A DNA stretch of 64,000 nt from Streptomyces spectabilis (GTDB lineage Bacteria; Actinomycetota; Actinomycetes; Streptomycetales; Streptomycetaceae), in contig NZ_CP023690.1 of NCBI RefSeq assembly GCF_008704795.1, forward strand, positions 1,550,001-1,614,000, given 5' to 3'. This document shows positions 25,827 to 35,019 of this stretch, in pieces (position 1 is the first letter of the stretch; every line of letters begins with the position of its first letter). Under the pieces are notes generated by a model, which was given only the letters and a program-made list of their open reading frames with translations, made no database searches and was not told where the DNA came from. Position numbers and translations under genes: made by a program.

Positions 25827-27965
25827 TCATACGGCGGGCTCGCGCGCGGGCGCCATGGGGTGCGCCACCGCCTTCAGGGCCAGGTCGTTGTGGGCGGTCA
25901 GATACGGGCGCAGCTCGAGGGCGCCGTCGGCGGCGGGGCGGGCGCTCGGGAAGACGTCGGTGCGGCGCCGCTCGATGACGTCGCCGCGCAGCCGCGCGAG
26001 CCGGATGGCGTCGCCCTGCTCGTCGTACGGTTCCAGGGCCAGGTCCCAGATCGCCTCGCCGCCCGGGTGCTGCTCGGCCGGTCCCGACAGCGGGATCGCG
26101 GCGGTGAAGCAGCCCGCCTCGTCGACGTGGCAGCGGGCCTCGAAGGTGGCGTCGCCGCCGCGCAGCCGTGCCCTGAGGCGGTAGTGGTGGCCGTGCGCGG
26201 CCGCGCCGTGCACCCTGCCGGTCAGGGTGATGGCCTCCTCGCCCACGGCGAGCGACTCCAGTTCGGCGTGGGCGGCCCTGCTCCAGGTGCGCAGGGAGAG
26301 GTTGCCGTCCTGGGTGCGGTACGGCACGGCGGTGGCGAAGCCCGCCCCGGAGGGGTGCGGGGGCACGGTGGGCGCGAGCAGCCTGCCGGTCTCCACGAGC
26401 CCCGCCCGCGCCCGCCGGACGCGGCCCTTGCGGCCTTGCTGGAGGTGGACGTTCCAATACCCCTCGGCCATGGGGCGGCCGCTGCGGTGGAGCAGGAGCT
26501 TGACGTAGGGGTCGGTCTCGTCGGCGGTGTGCTTGAACGGGAGCCGTACCGTGTCGTCCTCCGTGCCCGCGCGCGGCTTGAGCACCAACTGCCAGTCCCC
26601 GTGGGTGAGTTCCGCCACCGGCACGCGGAAGTAGAGCGAGCCGTCGGCGGCCACGCGGCAGCCGACGGTGACGGGCGGCAGCGCCTTGCCGAGCCAGGCG
26701 GCCACACCGAGGCGTTCGGCGAGGGCGCCCACGCGCTGGCGGGGCGTGCGGCCGGGTGCCGTGCGCGCGGAGCGGGTCCGGGAGCGCCGGGCGGTGGCCG
26801 CGCCGGGCTTCAGGTCGTCGATCAGCGCCTCGTACTGGGCGGCCGTGTGGTCCGGCAGGAAGCGGCGCGCCGAGCGGATCGCGGCCTGGGCCAGGCGGAA
26901 GCGCTCGGTGTCGTTCTCGATGAGGCGGCAGAGCGCGTCGGCGATGCCGTCCTCGACCGCGCTGTCCGGGCCGTCCGCGGGGACGAGCAGTCCGTCCTCG
27001 CCGTGCGTGATGATCTCGCGCGGCCCGAAGTCGCAGTCCGTGCTGACCACCGGCACGCCCAGGCGCATGGCCTCCACGATCGTCATGCCGAACGACTCGG
27101 TGGAGCTGGAGACGGCCGCGATGGCGCCCTTGGCCCACTCCGTGTCGATGGATGTGCGCGCGTCCATCAGGAACACGTGGTCGTGCAGGCCGAGTTCGTG
27201 GATCCGGTGGCGCAGCTTCTCCTTCTCGCGGCCCTGTCCGTAGATCCGCAGGGTCCAGTCCGGGTGCTGCGCCGCGACCTTGGCGAACGCCCCGATGAGG
27301 CGGTCGTAGCGCTTGACGGGCACCAGGCGGCCCGCCGCGACGACCGTCCGGGTGTCGCCGGACGAGGCCTCGGCCTCGGGGGCGGGAATGCAGTTCGGGA
27401 TGTGGGTGAGCCGCGTGCCGATGTCGGGCAGGGCCGCGCGGTAGGCGCGCTCGTCGCCGTGCGAGACGGTCACGAACGCGTCGAGCCGCGGGATCGCGGC
27501 GTCCTGGGCCCGGCGCAGGCCCGCGCTGTGGAAGTCGTGGGTGACGTGCTCCTGGCCGATGCGCAGCTGGTCGGCGCGACCGTGCTCGGCGAGGAAGCAC
27601 ACCAGGTAGGGGCGGGTCGCGATGACGACGTCCGCGTCGCTGCGCCGCAGGTGGTCGGCGAGCCGCGTCTCGCCGAGCGCGCTGGGCGGCGTCTTGCCCT
27701 TGTACATCAGGTCGTGCGGGCACACGGTGCCGGACGCGCGCTGGGCCGGGTCGCGCCCGTCGTAGTGCCGGGAGCCGGGACGCAGATCGACGAGGGGGCG
27801 CAGGGTGACACCGGGTCCGAACGGCAGGCTCGGCCGGTCGGCGGTGCGGTAGTACGAGACGACCTCGACCTCGTGGCGCTCGGCGAGCGCGGTGGCGAGG
27901 TTCGCCGTCGCGCGGATGGTGCCGCCGATGCCGTACGCGTTGTAGAGCAGGAAGGTGATCTTCAT
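25827..27965 (-). CDS. GT4-family glycosyltransferase with C-terminal extension
   Basis: 712 residues. The first about 390 residues form a GT-B retaining glycosyltransferase: ITFLLYNAYGIGGTIRATANLA, the second-domain start VVAAGRLVPVKRYDRLIGAFA and the donor site SSSTESFGMTIVEAMRLGVPVVS with the EX7E pair. A linker of Arg and Thr follows, then about 300 residues of beta-rich repeats (GSLYFRVPVAEL, RLPFKHTADETDPYVKLLLH, HHYRLRARLRGG). Such tails occur in wall-teichoic-acid-type transferases of actinobacteria, so transfer to a cell-wall glycopolymer is a fair guess. The start ATG 27963-27965 fits the domain edge but lacks a ribosome site. Confidence 0.82.
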   Translation of the reverse strand: MKITFLLYNAYGIGGTIRATANLATALAERHEVEVVSYYRTADRPSLPFGPGVTLRPLVDLRPGSRHYDGRDPAQRASGTVCPHDLMYKGKTPPSALGETRLADHLRRSDADVVIATRPYLVCFLAEHGRADQLRIGQEHVTHDFHSAGLRRAQDAAIPRLDAFVTVSHGDERAYRAALPDIGTRLTHIPNCIPAPEAEASSGDTRTVVAAGRLVPVKRYDRLIGAFAKVAAQHPDWTLRIYGQGREKEKLRHRIHELGLHDHVFLMDARTSIDTEWAKGAIAAVSSSTESFGMTIVEAMRLGVPVVSTDCDFGPREIITHGEDGLLVPADGPDSAVEDGIADALCRLIENDTERFRLAQAAIRSARRFLPDHTAAQYEALIDDLKPGAATARRSRTRSARTAPGRTPRQRVGALAERLGVAAWLGKALPPVTVGCRVAADGSLYFRVPVAELTHGDWQLVLKPRAGTEDDTVRLPFKHTADETDPYVKLLLHRSGRPMAEGYWNVHLQQGRKGRVRRARAGLVETGRLLAPTVPPHPSGAGFATAVPYRTQDGNLSLRTWSRAAHAELESLAVGEEAITLTGRVHGAAAHGHHYRLRARLRGGDATFEARCHVDEAGCFTAAIPLSGPAEQHPGGEAIWDLALEPYDEQGDAIRLARLRGDVIERRRTDVFPSARPAADGALELRPYLTAHNDLALKAVAHPMAPAREPAV

Positions 27966-28147
27966 GAGGGGGTGTCCCGTGGGCTTCGCTAGGAGGGGTG
28001 GCATCGGCGGGGCGGGCGCTTGGGGGCGCTCTGACGTCTAGATCACGTGTGGGCCTTAGGTGCGGGGTCGTCCGAGATGTCCGTGGCTCATACACCCTCC
28101 CTGTCGGGCGGGCCCGGAGACATCCCGCCGGGGGCTGAATCCGAGGG

Positions 28148-28180
28148 GCCGAACGGCGGGAGCGACCCCCGCCGTTCGGC
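28148..28180. terminator. strong hairpin terminator
   Basis: GCCGAACGGCGGG, seven-base loop, CCCGCCGTTCGGC: a perfect 13-bp stem 18 bases past the end of the minus-strand DUF418-like gene, and upstream of the glycosyltransferase gene. Confidence 0.7.
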
Positions 28181-28197
28181 GGGGGTCGCAGGGACCA

Positions 28198-29412
28198 TCA
28201 CGGGACGCGCTCCGCGACCTTGGTCGCGCGCTGGAGCAGCGCCTCCAGGGGGCCGCGCCGGAAGAACCGCGTCCACAGCGCCGCGAACGCGGTGACGCCC
28301 GCGACGAAGGCGAGGAGCAGCAGCGTCGACTGCGGCAGTTCGTCGCCGCCGAGGAAGCGGATGGCCACGATGTGCAGGACGTACGCGGTCAGCGACATGC
28401 TGCCGACCGCGATCACGGGCCCGGCCAGGCGCCGGAAGCGCGGCAGCGCGTCGACGGCGAGCAGACAGGCGGCGAGCACGGCGACGGCCACACCGGTGTT
28501 CGCCACGATCGACAGGGTCGTCTCGCTGTGCGGCGCGGCGACGAACAGCCAGCCCCAGGTGTCCTCCTCCGGCAAGCCCGCGACGTCGGACCACCAGGCG
28601 GTGCCCGTCCCCCCGGCCTGGAAGCCCGCGTCGCCCAGGGCCCGCGCGACGCCGGGCAGGTGGTGCAGCGCGACCCAGGAACCGCCGTAGCCGAGCACGG
28701 CCAGGCCCACGCCGGTGACGGCGAGGCGGATCCGGACGGCGGTGTCCGCGAGGTCGAGCCGCGCCACGGCCATGCCCGCGATGACGAACGGCAGCCAGGA
28801 CAGGGCCGGGTAGGAGCCGGTGAAGAGCAGCGGTACCAGGCCGTCCCCGGTGCGGGGCCAGGCCAGGGGGCCCGTGGTGCCGCCGCCGAGGGCACCGTCG
28901 TAGTAGACCGCGCGGACGACGAAGTACAGCAGTTGGGGCAGCACGAGCGCCGCCACCACGGCGATCTCGGCGAGCGTCCGCGCCGAGAGCCGGTACAGCG
29001 GCAGGACCAGCAGGAAGTACAGGCCGTAGAAGGCCAGGATCACCTCGACCGGCGTGCCGCTCATGGTGAGCGCGGTGCCGAGGACGAGGAGGACGACGGC
29101 GCGGAGCGCGACCTTCGCCACCGCCTGGCGGCCAGCCCGGCCGGTCTTCGGCACCCGGCGCCCCGTCATCAGGACGACGGAGAAGCCCGCGAGGAACGCG
29201 AAGAGCGCGGACGACCGGCCGTGCGCCAGCTCCATCACGAAGCCCCGCACGCCGCCCGCCGTCGCGGGGTCGGGCCCCACGTGGGCCGCGTACATGCCGA
29301 AGACGGCCAGGCCGCGGGCGAGGTCGACGCCTATGAGGCGGCCGGTCGACCGCGCGTCGGCCACCGGCTCCACGGCCGGTGCCGGGGCCGTGGCCACTGC
29401 GTTCTGTGTCAT
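28198..29412 (-). CDS. DUF418 / acyltransferase-like membrane protein
   Basis: 404 residues, about ten membrane segments. The N-terminus carries the heparan-N-acetyltransferase-like motif (RLIGVDLARGLAVFGMYAAHVGP) and SSALFAFLAGFSVVLMTGRR. The C-terminal part is DUF418-like (VIAVGSMSLTAYVLHIVAIRFLGG). Proteins of this layout are common in Streptomyces and may move acyl groups across the membrane, but none is well defined. Stands alone; divergent from a two-component pair 248 bases away. Confidence 0.8.
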   Translation of the reverse strand: MTQNAVATAPAPAVEPVADARSTGRLIGVDLARGLAVFGMYAAHVGPDPATAGGVRGFVMELAHGRSSALFAFLAGFSVVLMTGRRVPKTGRAGRQAVAKVALRAVVLLVLGTALTMSGTPVEVILAFYGLYFLLVLPLYRLSARTLAEIAVVAALVLPQLLYFVVRAVYYDGALGGGTTGPLAWPRTGDGLVPLLFTGSYPALSWLPFVIAGMAVARLDLADTAVRIRLAVTGVGLAVLGYGGSWVALHHLPGVARALGDAGFQAGGTGTAWWSDVAGLPEEDTWGWLFVAAPHSETTLSIVANTGVAVAVLAACLLAVDALPRFRRLAGPVIAVGSMSLTAYVLHIVAIRFLGGDELPQSTLLLLAFVAGVTAFAALWTRFFRRGPLEALLQRATKVAERVP

Positions 29413-29660
29413 GCCGCAAGCCTTGGCGGCGGGCCCCGCACGGAGTATCCGGCAGTCGTCCGGCGCCGCTCCGCCGCCCGGCCCGCTCCTCCCCCCGAAC
29501 GGCTGGAACCCCCACGCCGGGTGGCTGCCGTACGGGACCGCCCCCGTGCGGCAATGACGCCGCCGCCTAGAGTCGTACGGGGACGATCACGAGGGCGGTC
29601 CCCCTCGCGGACGGCCGGCGGCCGATCGGCGGGACGACTACGGCGGCGAGGCGGGACAGC

Positions 29661-30338
29661 GTGATCCGGGTAGTGGTGGTGGACGACGAGGCCCTGGTGC
29701 GGTCCGGGTTCGAGCTCATCCTCAACGCGGCCGACGACCTGCGCGTGGTCGCGACCGCCGCCGGGGGCGACGCCGTGGACACCGTGCGGCGCGAGCGGCC
29801 CGACGTCGTGCTCCTCGACATCCGCATGCCGGACGTCGACGGCCTCACCGTCCTGCGGGAGCTGCGGTCGCTGCCCGAGGCCCCGACCGTGGCGATGCTG
29901 ACCACCTTCGACACCGACGAGTACATCGTGACCGCGCTGCGCTCCGGCGCGGCCGGATTCCTGCTCAAGGACACCGAGCCCGACCAGCTCGCCCAGCTGG
30001 TGCGCACCCTCGCCGCGGGCGGTGTGGTGATGTCGCCCAAGGCGTCGCGCTCCATGCTGCGCGCCCACCCGGGGCCCGGCGGCGGCTCCGCGTCCGGCGC
30101 GGACCGGGCCCGCGTGGAGCGCCTCACCGGCCGGGAGCGCGACGTCCTCGTCCTCATCGCCGAGGGCCTGACCAACGCCGACATCGGCACCCGCCTCCAC
30201 CTCAGCGCGGGCACCGTCAAGGACCACGTGAGCGCCATCCTCACCAAGCTCCGCGTCACCAGCCGCGTGCAGGCGGCCCTGCTCGCCGAGCGGGCGGGGC
30301 TCCTGGAGGCGGCGGGCCGGGCGGAGGAGCCGCGGTGA
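29661..30338 (+). CDS. NarL/LuxR-family response regulator
   Basis: 225 residues. The receiver domain has VVVVDDEALVRSG, the phosphoacceptor Asp53 in VVLLDIRMPDVDG, TTFD and the Lys in FLLKDTEP. The C-terminal LuxR helix-turn-helix is LTGRERDVLVLIAEGLTNADIG, then HLSAGTVKDHVSAILTKL. GTG start. The stop overlaps the histidine kinase start by four bases (GTGA), so the pair is co-translated. The order regulator-then-kinase is less usual than the reverse. Target genes unknown; the divergent DUF418-like gene is one candidate. Confidence 0.92.
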   Translation: MIRVVVVDDEALVRSGFELILNAADDLRVVATAAGGDAVDTVRRERPDVVLLDIRMPDVDGLTVLRELRSLPEAPTVAMLTTFDTDEYIVTALRSGAAGFLLKDTEPDQLAQLVRTLAAGGVVMSPKASRSMLRAHPGPGGGSASGADRARVERLTGRERDVLVLIAEGLTNADIGTRLHLSAGTVKDHVSAILTKLRVTSRVQAALLAERAGLLEAAGRAEEPR

Positions 30339-31474
30339 GCGAGCGGCTCACCGCGCTCCGGGCCCGGTGGCCCCGGCGCCTGCCCCCGTACGTCGTCGAC
30401 CTGGTCATCCTCGGCTGCGCGGTGATCGACCTCGGCTTCACCACCGACTTCTACCACGAGACCCCGGGCACCCTGACCGCGGCGGCGGTGGCCTGCGCCG
30501 CGCTCCTGTTCCGGCGGCGGTTCCCGCTCGCCGTCGTCCTGCTCACGCTGCCGGCCAGCGTGGTGGTCGAGCTCACGGTGCCGCCGTTCGCCGCCCTGTT
30601 CACGCTGGCCGACCGGACCCGGGACCGCAGGCTCCTCGCGGTGTGCGCGATCCTGTCGGCCGCCGCCTCCGCCTTCCCGTGGCCGCCGGGCTCGCTCACC
30701 TCCGACGACCAGACCTGGACCCTGATCTACTTCGTCTACACGCTGACGACCGCGGCCGCCCCCGTGCTGCTCGGCCAGCTCACCCAGGCACGCCGGGACC
30801 TCTCCCGCCGTCTGGCCGAGATCGAGGAGGCGCGCGAGCACGAGCGGGCGCTGCACGCGCAGGCCGTGCTCGCCCAGGAGCGCGCGCAGCTGGCCCGCGA
30901 GATGCACGACGTCGTCTCGCACCAGGTGTCGCTGATCGCGGTGCGGGCGGGCGCCTGGCAGGTCGCCGCCAAGGACACCGACTCGCGCGACGCGGCCCGC
31001 ACGATCCGTGCCCTGAGCGTCAACACCCTCGACGAGCTGCGGCACATGGTCACACTGCTGCGCGCGTCCGGCGGCCGGGCCACCGAGCTGACGCCGCAGC
31101 CCACCCTCGCCGACCTCCGGGCCCTGGTCGGCTCCAGCGGCATCGAGGCGGAGCTGACCGGTGCGCTGCCGCCGGACATCGCGACGCCCGCGCAGCGCAC
31201 CCTGTACCGCACCGTGCAGGAGGCGCTCACCAACGTGCGCAAGCACGCGCCGGGCGCCCGCGCCGACGTCCACCTGTGGGACGACGGCGAGGAGTTCGGC
31301 GTCACCGTCACCAACAGCCCGCCCACGCGTCCGTCGCTGCCCCTGCCCGGCTCCCAGCAGGGCCTCATCGGCCTGCGCGAACGCGCGGAACTGCTGCACG
31401 GCACCTTCCACGCGGGCCCCACAGCCGACGGCGGCTACCGGATCAGGCTCGGCGTCCCGCACGCGGGTGGCTGA
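30335..31474 (+). CDS. NarL-type sensor histidine kinase
   Basis: 379 residues. Four or five N-terminal membrane segments with very short outer loops (VDLVILGCAVIDLGF, LTAAAVACAALLF, PLAVVLLTLPASVVVELT), then a coiled-coil linker and a HisKA_3 domain with the phospho-His in LAREMHDVVSHQVSLIAVRAG (about His191). The ATPase domain has VQEALTNVRKHAPGA as N-box, and QGLIGLRERAELL as G-box. The lack of a sensor domain suggests sensing within the membrane, as in the DesK-like and LiaS-like groups. Works with the preceding response regulator. Confidence 0.92.
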   Translation: MSERLTALRARWPRRLPPYVVDLVILGCAVIDLGFTTDFYHETPGTLTAAAVACAALLFRRRFPLAVVLLTLPASVVVELTVPPFAALFTLADRTRDRRLLAVCAILSAAASAFPWPPGSLTSDDQTWTLIYFVYTLTTAAAPVLLGQLTQARRDLSRRLAEIEEAREHERALHAQAVLAQERAQLAREMHDVVSHQVSLIAVRAGAWQVAAKDTDSRDAARTIRALSVNTLDELRHMVTLLRASGGRATELTPQPTLADLRALVGSSGIEAELTGALPPDIATPAQRTLYRTVQEALTNVRKHAPGARADVHLWDDGEEFGVTVTNSPPTRPSLPLPGSQQGLIGLRERAELLHGTFHAGPTADGGYRIRLGVPHAGG

Positions 31475-31545
31475 CTCCGGCGCGCCCCGGGCTGTCCGGC
31501 CGCCTCCTGTGCCCCGCACGCCGCGCCCCGTATACCTGAAGCACC

Positions 31546-32577
31546 ATGACGAAACCGCAGCCCCGCCCCGCCTCCCGGCCCGTCGTCGCGCTCGCCATGG
31601 CGCGCGACGCCGCCGCTGCCGTGCTCGACGACCAGGCGCTCGCCGCGCTCGACTCCGTCTGCGAACTGGTGCATCCGCCGCTGCTCGACGACTTCGGCAC
31701 GGCGGCGGCGCGGGCCGTCCTCGGCCGGGTCGAGGTGCTCGTCACCGGATGGGGCTGCCCGCCGCTCGACGCGGCCGCGCTCGCCGCCGCGCCGGGCCTG
31801 CGGGCCGTCGTGCACACGGCGGGCTCCATCCGGGGGCACGTCACGGACGCCTGCTGGGAGCGCGGCGTCGAGGTGTCGTCGGCGGCCGCCGCCAACGCCC
31901 TTCCGGTGGCCGAGTACACGGTCGCGATGATCCTGCTCGCGGGCAAGCGGGTCCTGGAGCGCGCCCGCGCGTTCACCGCGGCGCGCCGCCCCGACGACCC
32001 GCTGCGCGTCCCGCGCACGCTCGGCAACCACGACCGCACCGTGGGCATCCTGTCCGCCTCGCACGTCGGCAGGCGCGTCGTCGAACTGCTGCGGCCGTAC
32101 GACCTGCGGGTCCTGCTGCACGACCCGTACGTCGACGCGGCGGAGGCGGCCGCCCTGGGAGCGCGCGGCGTGGGCCTGCGGGAGCTGTTCGCCCGGAGCG
32201 ACGTGGTGAGCGTGCACACCCCGCTGCTGCCCGGGACGCGCGGGCTCGTCGGCCGGGACCTCATCGCCGCCCTGCGTCAGGACGCGGTGCTCATCAACAC
32301 CGCGCGCGGCGCCGTCGTCGACCAGGAGGCGCTCACCGAGGCCGTGACGGCGGGGCGGATCCGGGCCGTGCTCGACGTCACCGACCCCGAAGTGCTGCCG
32401 CCCGGGCACCCGCTGTGGGACTGCGAGAACGTGCTGCTCACCCCGCACCTCGCCGGGTCGCAGGGCAACGAGTGGCGGCGCCTGACCGACCTCGCCGTGA
32501 GCGAGGTGGCCCGCTGGGCGGCGGGGGACGGCTTCGCCCACGCGGTGTCCGCCCGGCAGGCCCGGCTCCTCGCCTGA
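31546..32577 (+). CDS. D-isomer-specific 2-hydroxyacid dehydrogenase
   Basis: NAD(P)-dependent 2-hydroxyacid dehydrogenase, 343 residues. Catalytic Arg in VLINTARGAVVDQEAL, Glu in DVTDPEVLPPGHPLW and His in VLLTPHLAGSQG are present. The nucleotide site is degenerate (VGILSASHVGRRVVELL instead of GxGxxG), as seen in a subgroup found in sugar or arabinofuranosidase loci of actinobacteria. No clear ribosome site precedes the ATG. Ends 15 bases from the convergent membrane-protein gene. Substrate unknown. Confidence 0.87.
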   Translation: MTKPQPRPASRPVVALAMARDAAAAVLDDQALAALDSVCELVHPPLLDDFGTAAARAVLGRVEVLVTGWGCPPLDAAALAAAPGLRAVVHTAGSIRGHVTDACWERGVEVSSAAAANALPVAEYTVAMILLAGKRVLERARAFTAARRPDDPLRVPRTLGNHDRTVGILSASHVGRRVVELLRPYDLRVLLHDPYVDAAEAAALGARGVGLRELFARSDVVSVHTPLLPGTRGLVGRDLIAALRQDAVLINTARGAVVDQEALTEAVTAGRIRAVLDVTDPEVLPPGHPLWDCENVLLTPHLAGSQGNEWRRLTDLAVSEVARWAAGDGFAHAVSARQARLLA

Positions 32578-32591
32578 GGCGCGGGGGCGCG

Positions 32592-33095
32592 TCAGGCTCC
32601 GGTCGTGGAGCCCGGCCGGACGATCATCAGGATGGTGACGGTCGCCCAGAGGACGTTGAAGACGCCGGTGACCATGGCGAGCCGGGCACCGGCCCGCGCG
32701 TCGAGCCGTACGGCGACGGCGCCCCCGGCCTCCTGTGCCGTGTCGCTCTCGGGCCCGGCCACCGCCGCCAGGGCCGTCTCCTGCCGGGGAAGGACGAGCA
32801 GCAGCAGGATCAGGGCGGCCAGGAAGGTCAGGCCGATCGACGTGATCAGCCACGGGCTGCCCAGGACGTCCATGCTGCTCGCGGTGGCGAAGCCGAAGGC
32901 CACCACGGCGATGCCGAGGCCGCCGTAGACGCGGCTGATGCGGTGCAGCGTCCGGAGCGTGGTGACGGGCCGGGGGTCGTCGGGCGCGGCCTGGGCCTCG
33001 CGCAGGACCTTGGGGAACATGCTGGCGGCGACGGTGACCGGGCCCACGGCGACGATCGCGGCGAGCACATGGAGGGTGAGGAAGAGTTTCGACAT
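32592..33095 (-). CDS. small integral membrane protein, DUF2269-like
   Basis: 167 residues with four membrane segments (KLFLTLHVLAAIVAVGPVTVAA, GGLGIAVVAFGFATAS, LITSIGLTFLAALILLLLVL, MVTGVFNVLWATVTILMIV). The N-terminal LHVLAAIVAVGP with its His is typical of DUF2269 membrane proteins. The charged loop near residues 110-135 is cytoplasmic or extracellular. Function unknown. It lies downstream of a DJ-1-like gene on the same strand, 65 bases away. Confidence 0.75.
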   Translation of the reverse strand: MSKLFLTLHVLAAIVAVGPVTVAASMFPKVLREAQAAPDDPRPVTTLRTLHRISRVYGGLGIAVVAFGFATASSMDVLGSPWLITSIGLTFLAALILLLLVLPRQETALAAVAGPESDTAQEAGGAVAVRLDARAGARLAMVTGVFNVLWATVTILMIVRPGSTTGA

Positions 33096-33159
33096 CAGGT
33101 GCTCTCGGGAGGCCTTGGCGAAGGCGGCGGGAAGGCGGCGGGAAGGGGGGTCTGGCTGC

Positions 33160-33813
33160 TCAGATCGCGACGGGCTCGCCGCCGGTGTCGCTCCAGACGA
33201 CACCGCGGCGCTCGTACGCGAAGAGCTCTTCGACGGCGTGGGCGACGCGCGGCCCGAAGCCGCGCTCCAGCAGGTACAGGCCGAGGTCGAGGCCCGAGGT
33301 GACGCCTCCGCCCGTGACCAGGTCACCGTCGTCCACGACGCGGGCCGCCACGGTCCGCACGCCGAGCCCGGCCATGCCGTCCAGGGCGGCGTGGTGTCCG
33401 GTGGCGGGGCGGCCCTGGATGAGCCCGGCCATGGCCAGGAGCAAGGAGCCGCCGCACACGCTGGCCACGGTCACTCCGGGGCGCGCCAGGGCCTCGCCGA
33501 GGAGCCGGGGCAGTTCGGTGCGCAGCGTGCGCCCGAGCCGTGCGGGGATGCTGTCGTCGTCGGGGCCGCGCTGCTCGGTCGCCCCGGCCGCGCCCGGGAG
33601 CAGCACCAGGTCCGCGCGGGCCGGATCGAGCTTCGCCGCGGCCGTCAGGCTGATCCCCTCCAGGCCGCTGGGGACCTCGCGGGGCCCTTCCGCCGAGACC
33701 AGTTCCACGGTGAGCGCGCCGCCGGTGGCGTGGCCGCCCGCGTACAGGACCTCCAGGGGGCCCAGGACGTCCAGCGGGTCGAAGCCGTCGAAGAGTACTG
33801 CCTGCACGCGCAT
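33160..33813 (-). CDS. DJ-1/PfpI-family protein
   Basis: 217 residues. Class I glutamine-amidotransferase-like fold with VQAVLFDGFDPLDVLGPLEVL at the start and the conserved Cys at the nucleophile elbow (VTVASVCGGSLLLAMAGLIQG), followed by TSGLDLGLYLLERGFG. Members act as isonitrile hydratase-like or chaperone/glyoxalase-like proteins; the motif DPLDVLGPLEV favours the isonitrile-hydratase/transcription-regulator-like group. ATG 33811-33813 fits the domain edge; the ribosome site is weak. It faces a GlxA-type regulator that carries the same fold. Confidence 0.83.
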   Translation of the reverse strand: MRVQAVLFDGFDPLDVLGPLEVLYAGGHATGGALTVELVSAEGPREVPSGLEGISLTAAAKLDPARADLVLLPGAAGATEQRGPDDDSIPARLGRTLRTELPRLLGEALARPGVTVASVCGGSLLLAMAGLIQGRPATGHHAALDGMAGLGVRTVAARVVDDGDLVTGGGVTSGLDLGLYLLERGFGPRVAHAVEELFAYERRGVVWSDTGGEPVAI

Positions 33814-34011
33814 TTCGGGGTTCCGTTCCGTGGTGAGGGGCTCGGGCACCGCCGAGGCTAGCCAGGGCGCGCCGGGCCCCGACAGTGGCTGGAATGACAG
33901 CTTTCAACGGAATATCGCCAAGGGCCGACCGGGGCGGAGCAGCGAGGTCGTGGTCCGGTGTGCGGCTGCGGGCGCTCGGCGTCCGGGCTTGGCGCGATGC
34001 CGGTGGTGTCG

Positions 34012-34017
34012 TACGTT
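34012..34017 (+). promoter_or_regulatory. -10 element of the GlxA-type regulator, leaderless
   Basis: TACGTT, six bases, then ATG 34024. No ribosome site. Confidence 0.5.
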
Positions 34018-34023
34018 GCCGCC

Positions 34024-34974
34024 ATGCATACGGTCGCGGTCCTCGCCCTGGACGACGTCATCCCCTCCGACCTGGCGATGCCCATCGACGCCTTCGCCCG
34101 CACCCGGCTGCCCGGCGAGCGGTCGGGCTACCGGGTGCGGGTGTGCGCGGCCGAGGAGGAGGTCGACGCGGGCGGCGCCTTCGCGCTGCGCGCCCCCTAC
34201 GACCTGGGCGCGTTCGCCGACGCCGACACGGTGATCGTGCCGGGTGTGCACGACCCCTCGGCGCCGGTGCGCGAGGACGTCCTCGACGCGCTGCGCGAAG
34301 CGGCCGAGGCGGGCACGCGGATCGCCTCGGTCTGCGTCGGCACGTTCGTGCTCGCGCAGGCCGGGCTGCTCAAGGGGCTGCGGGCCACGACGCACTGGTA
34401 CGCGGCGGACCAACTCGCCGCGGCCTACCCGGACATCGACGTCGACCCGGACGTCCTGTACGTGGACAACGGCCAGATCCTCACCTCCGCGGGCGCGGCC
34501 GCCGGGATGGACCTGTGCCTGCACATGATCCGCCGCGACTACGGCTCCGCGGTCGCCGCCGACGCCGCGCGCGCGTCCGTGATGCCGCTGGAACGCGAGG
34601 GCGGCCAGGCCCAGTTCATCGTCAACCAGCCCCCGGCGAACCCCTGCGGCCAGGCCCTCGAACCGCTGCTCGCCTGGCTCGACGAGAACGCGGCGCGCGA
34701 ACTGACCCTCGACGACATCGCCGCGCACGCGGGCCTGAGCAGCCGCACCCTGCTGCGCCGCTTCCGCGAGCAGACTGGCACGACGCCGCTGCAGTGGCTG
34801 CACCGGGCGCGGGTGCGCCGGGCCCAGCACCTCCTGGAGACCACCGCCCACCCGGTGGAGCGCATCGCCGCGCAGGTCGGCTTCGGCTCGCCGACGGCGT
34901 TCCGGGACCGCTTCAAGCGGGTCGCGGGGGTCAGCCCCCAGGCCTACCGGCGGGCGTTCGGGGCGCGGGTCTGA
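34024..34974 (+). CDS. GlxA-type transcriptional regulator (DJ-1 domain plus AraC helix-turn-helix)
   Basis: 316 residues. The N-terminal DJ-1/PfpI-like domain (VAVLALDDVIPSDLAMPIDAF, TRIASVCVGTFVLAQAGLL, ILTSAGAAAGMDLCLHMIRRDYG) is joined to a C-terminal AraC domain with two helix-turn-helices (LTLDDIAAHAGLSSRTLLRRF and VERIAAQVGFGSPTAFRDRFK). The linker has the typical PLEREGGQAQFIVNQPP. Streptomyces proteins of this kind act as pleiotropic regulators. Leaderless ATG at 34024. The divergent DJ-1 protein gene may be a target. Confidence 0.9.
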   Translation: MHTVAVLALDDVIPSDLAMPIDAFARTRLPGERSGYRVRVCAAEEEVDAGGAFALRAPYDLGAFADADTVIVPGVHDPSAPVREDVLDALREAAEAGTRIASVCVGTFVLAQAGLLKGLRATTHWYAADQLAAAYPDIDVDPDVLYVDNGQILTSAGAAAGMDLCLHMIRRDYGSAVAADAARASVMPLEREGGQAQFIVNQPPANPCGQALEPLLAWLDENAARELTLDDIAAHAGLSSRTLLRRFREQTGTTPLQWLHRARVRRAQHLLETTAHPVERIAAQVGFGSPTAFRDRFKRVAGVSPQAYRRAFGARV

Positions 34975-35019
34975 CGCTGCGCCGTCGGGACCGCGCCGAA
35001 CTCCTCGGGGGGCCGGGGG

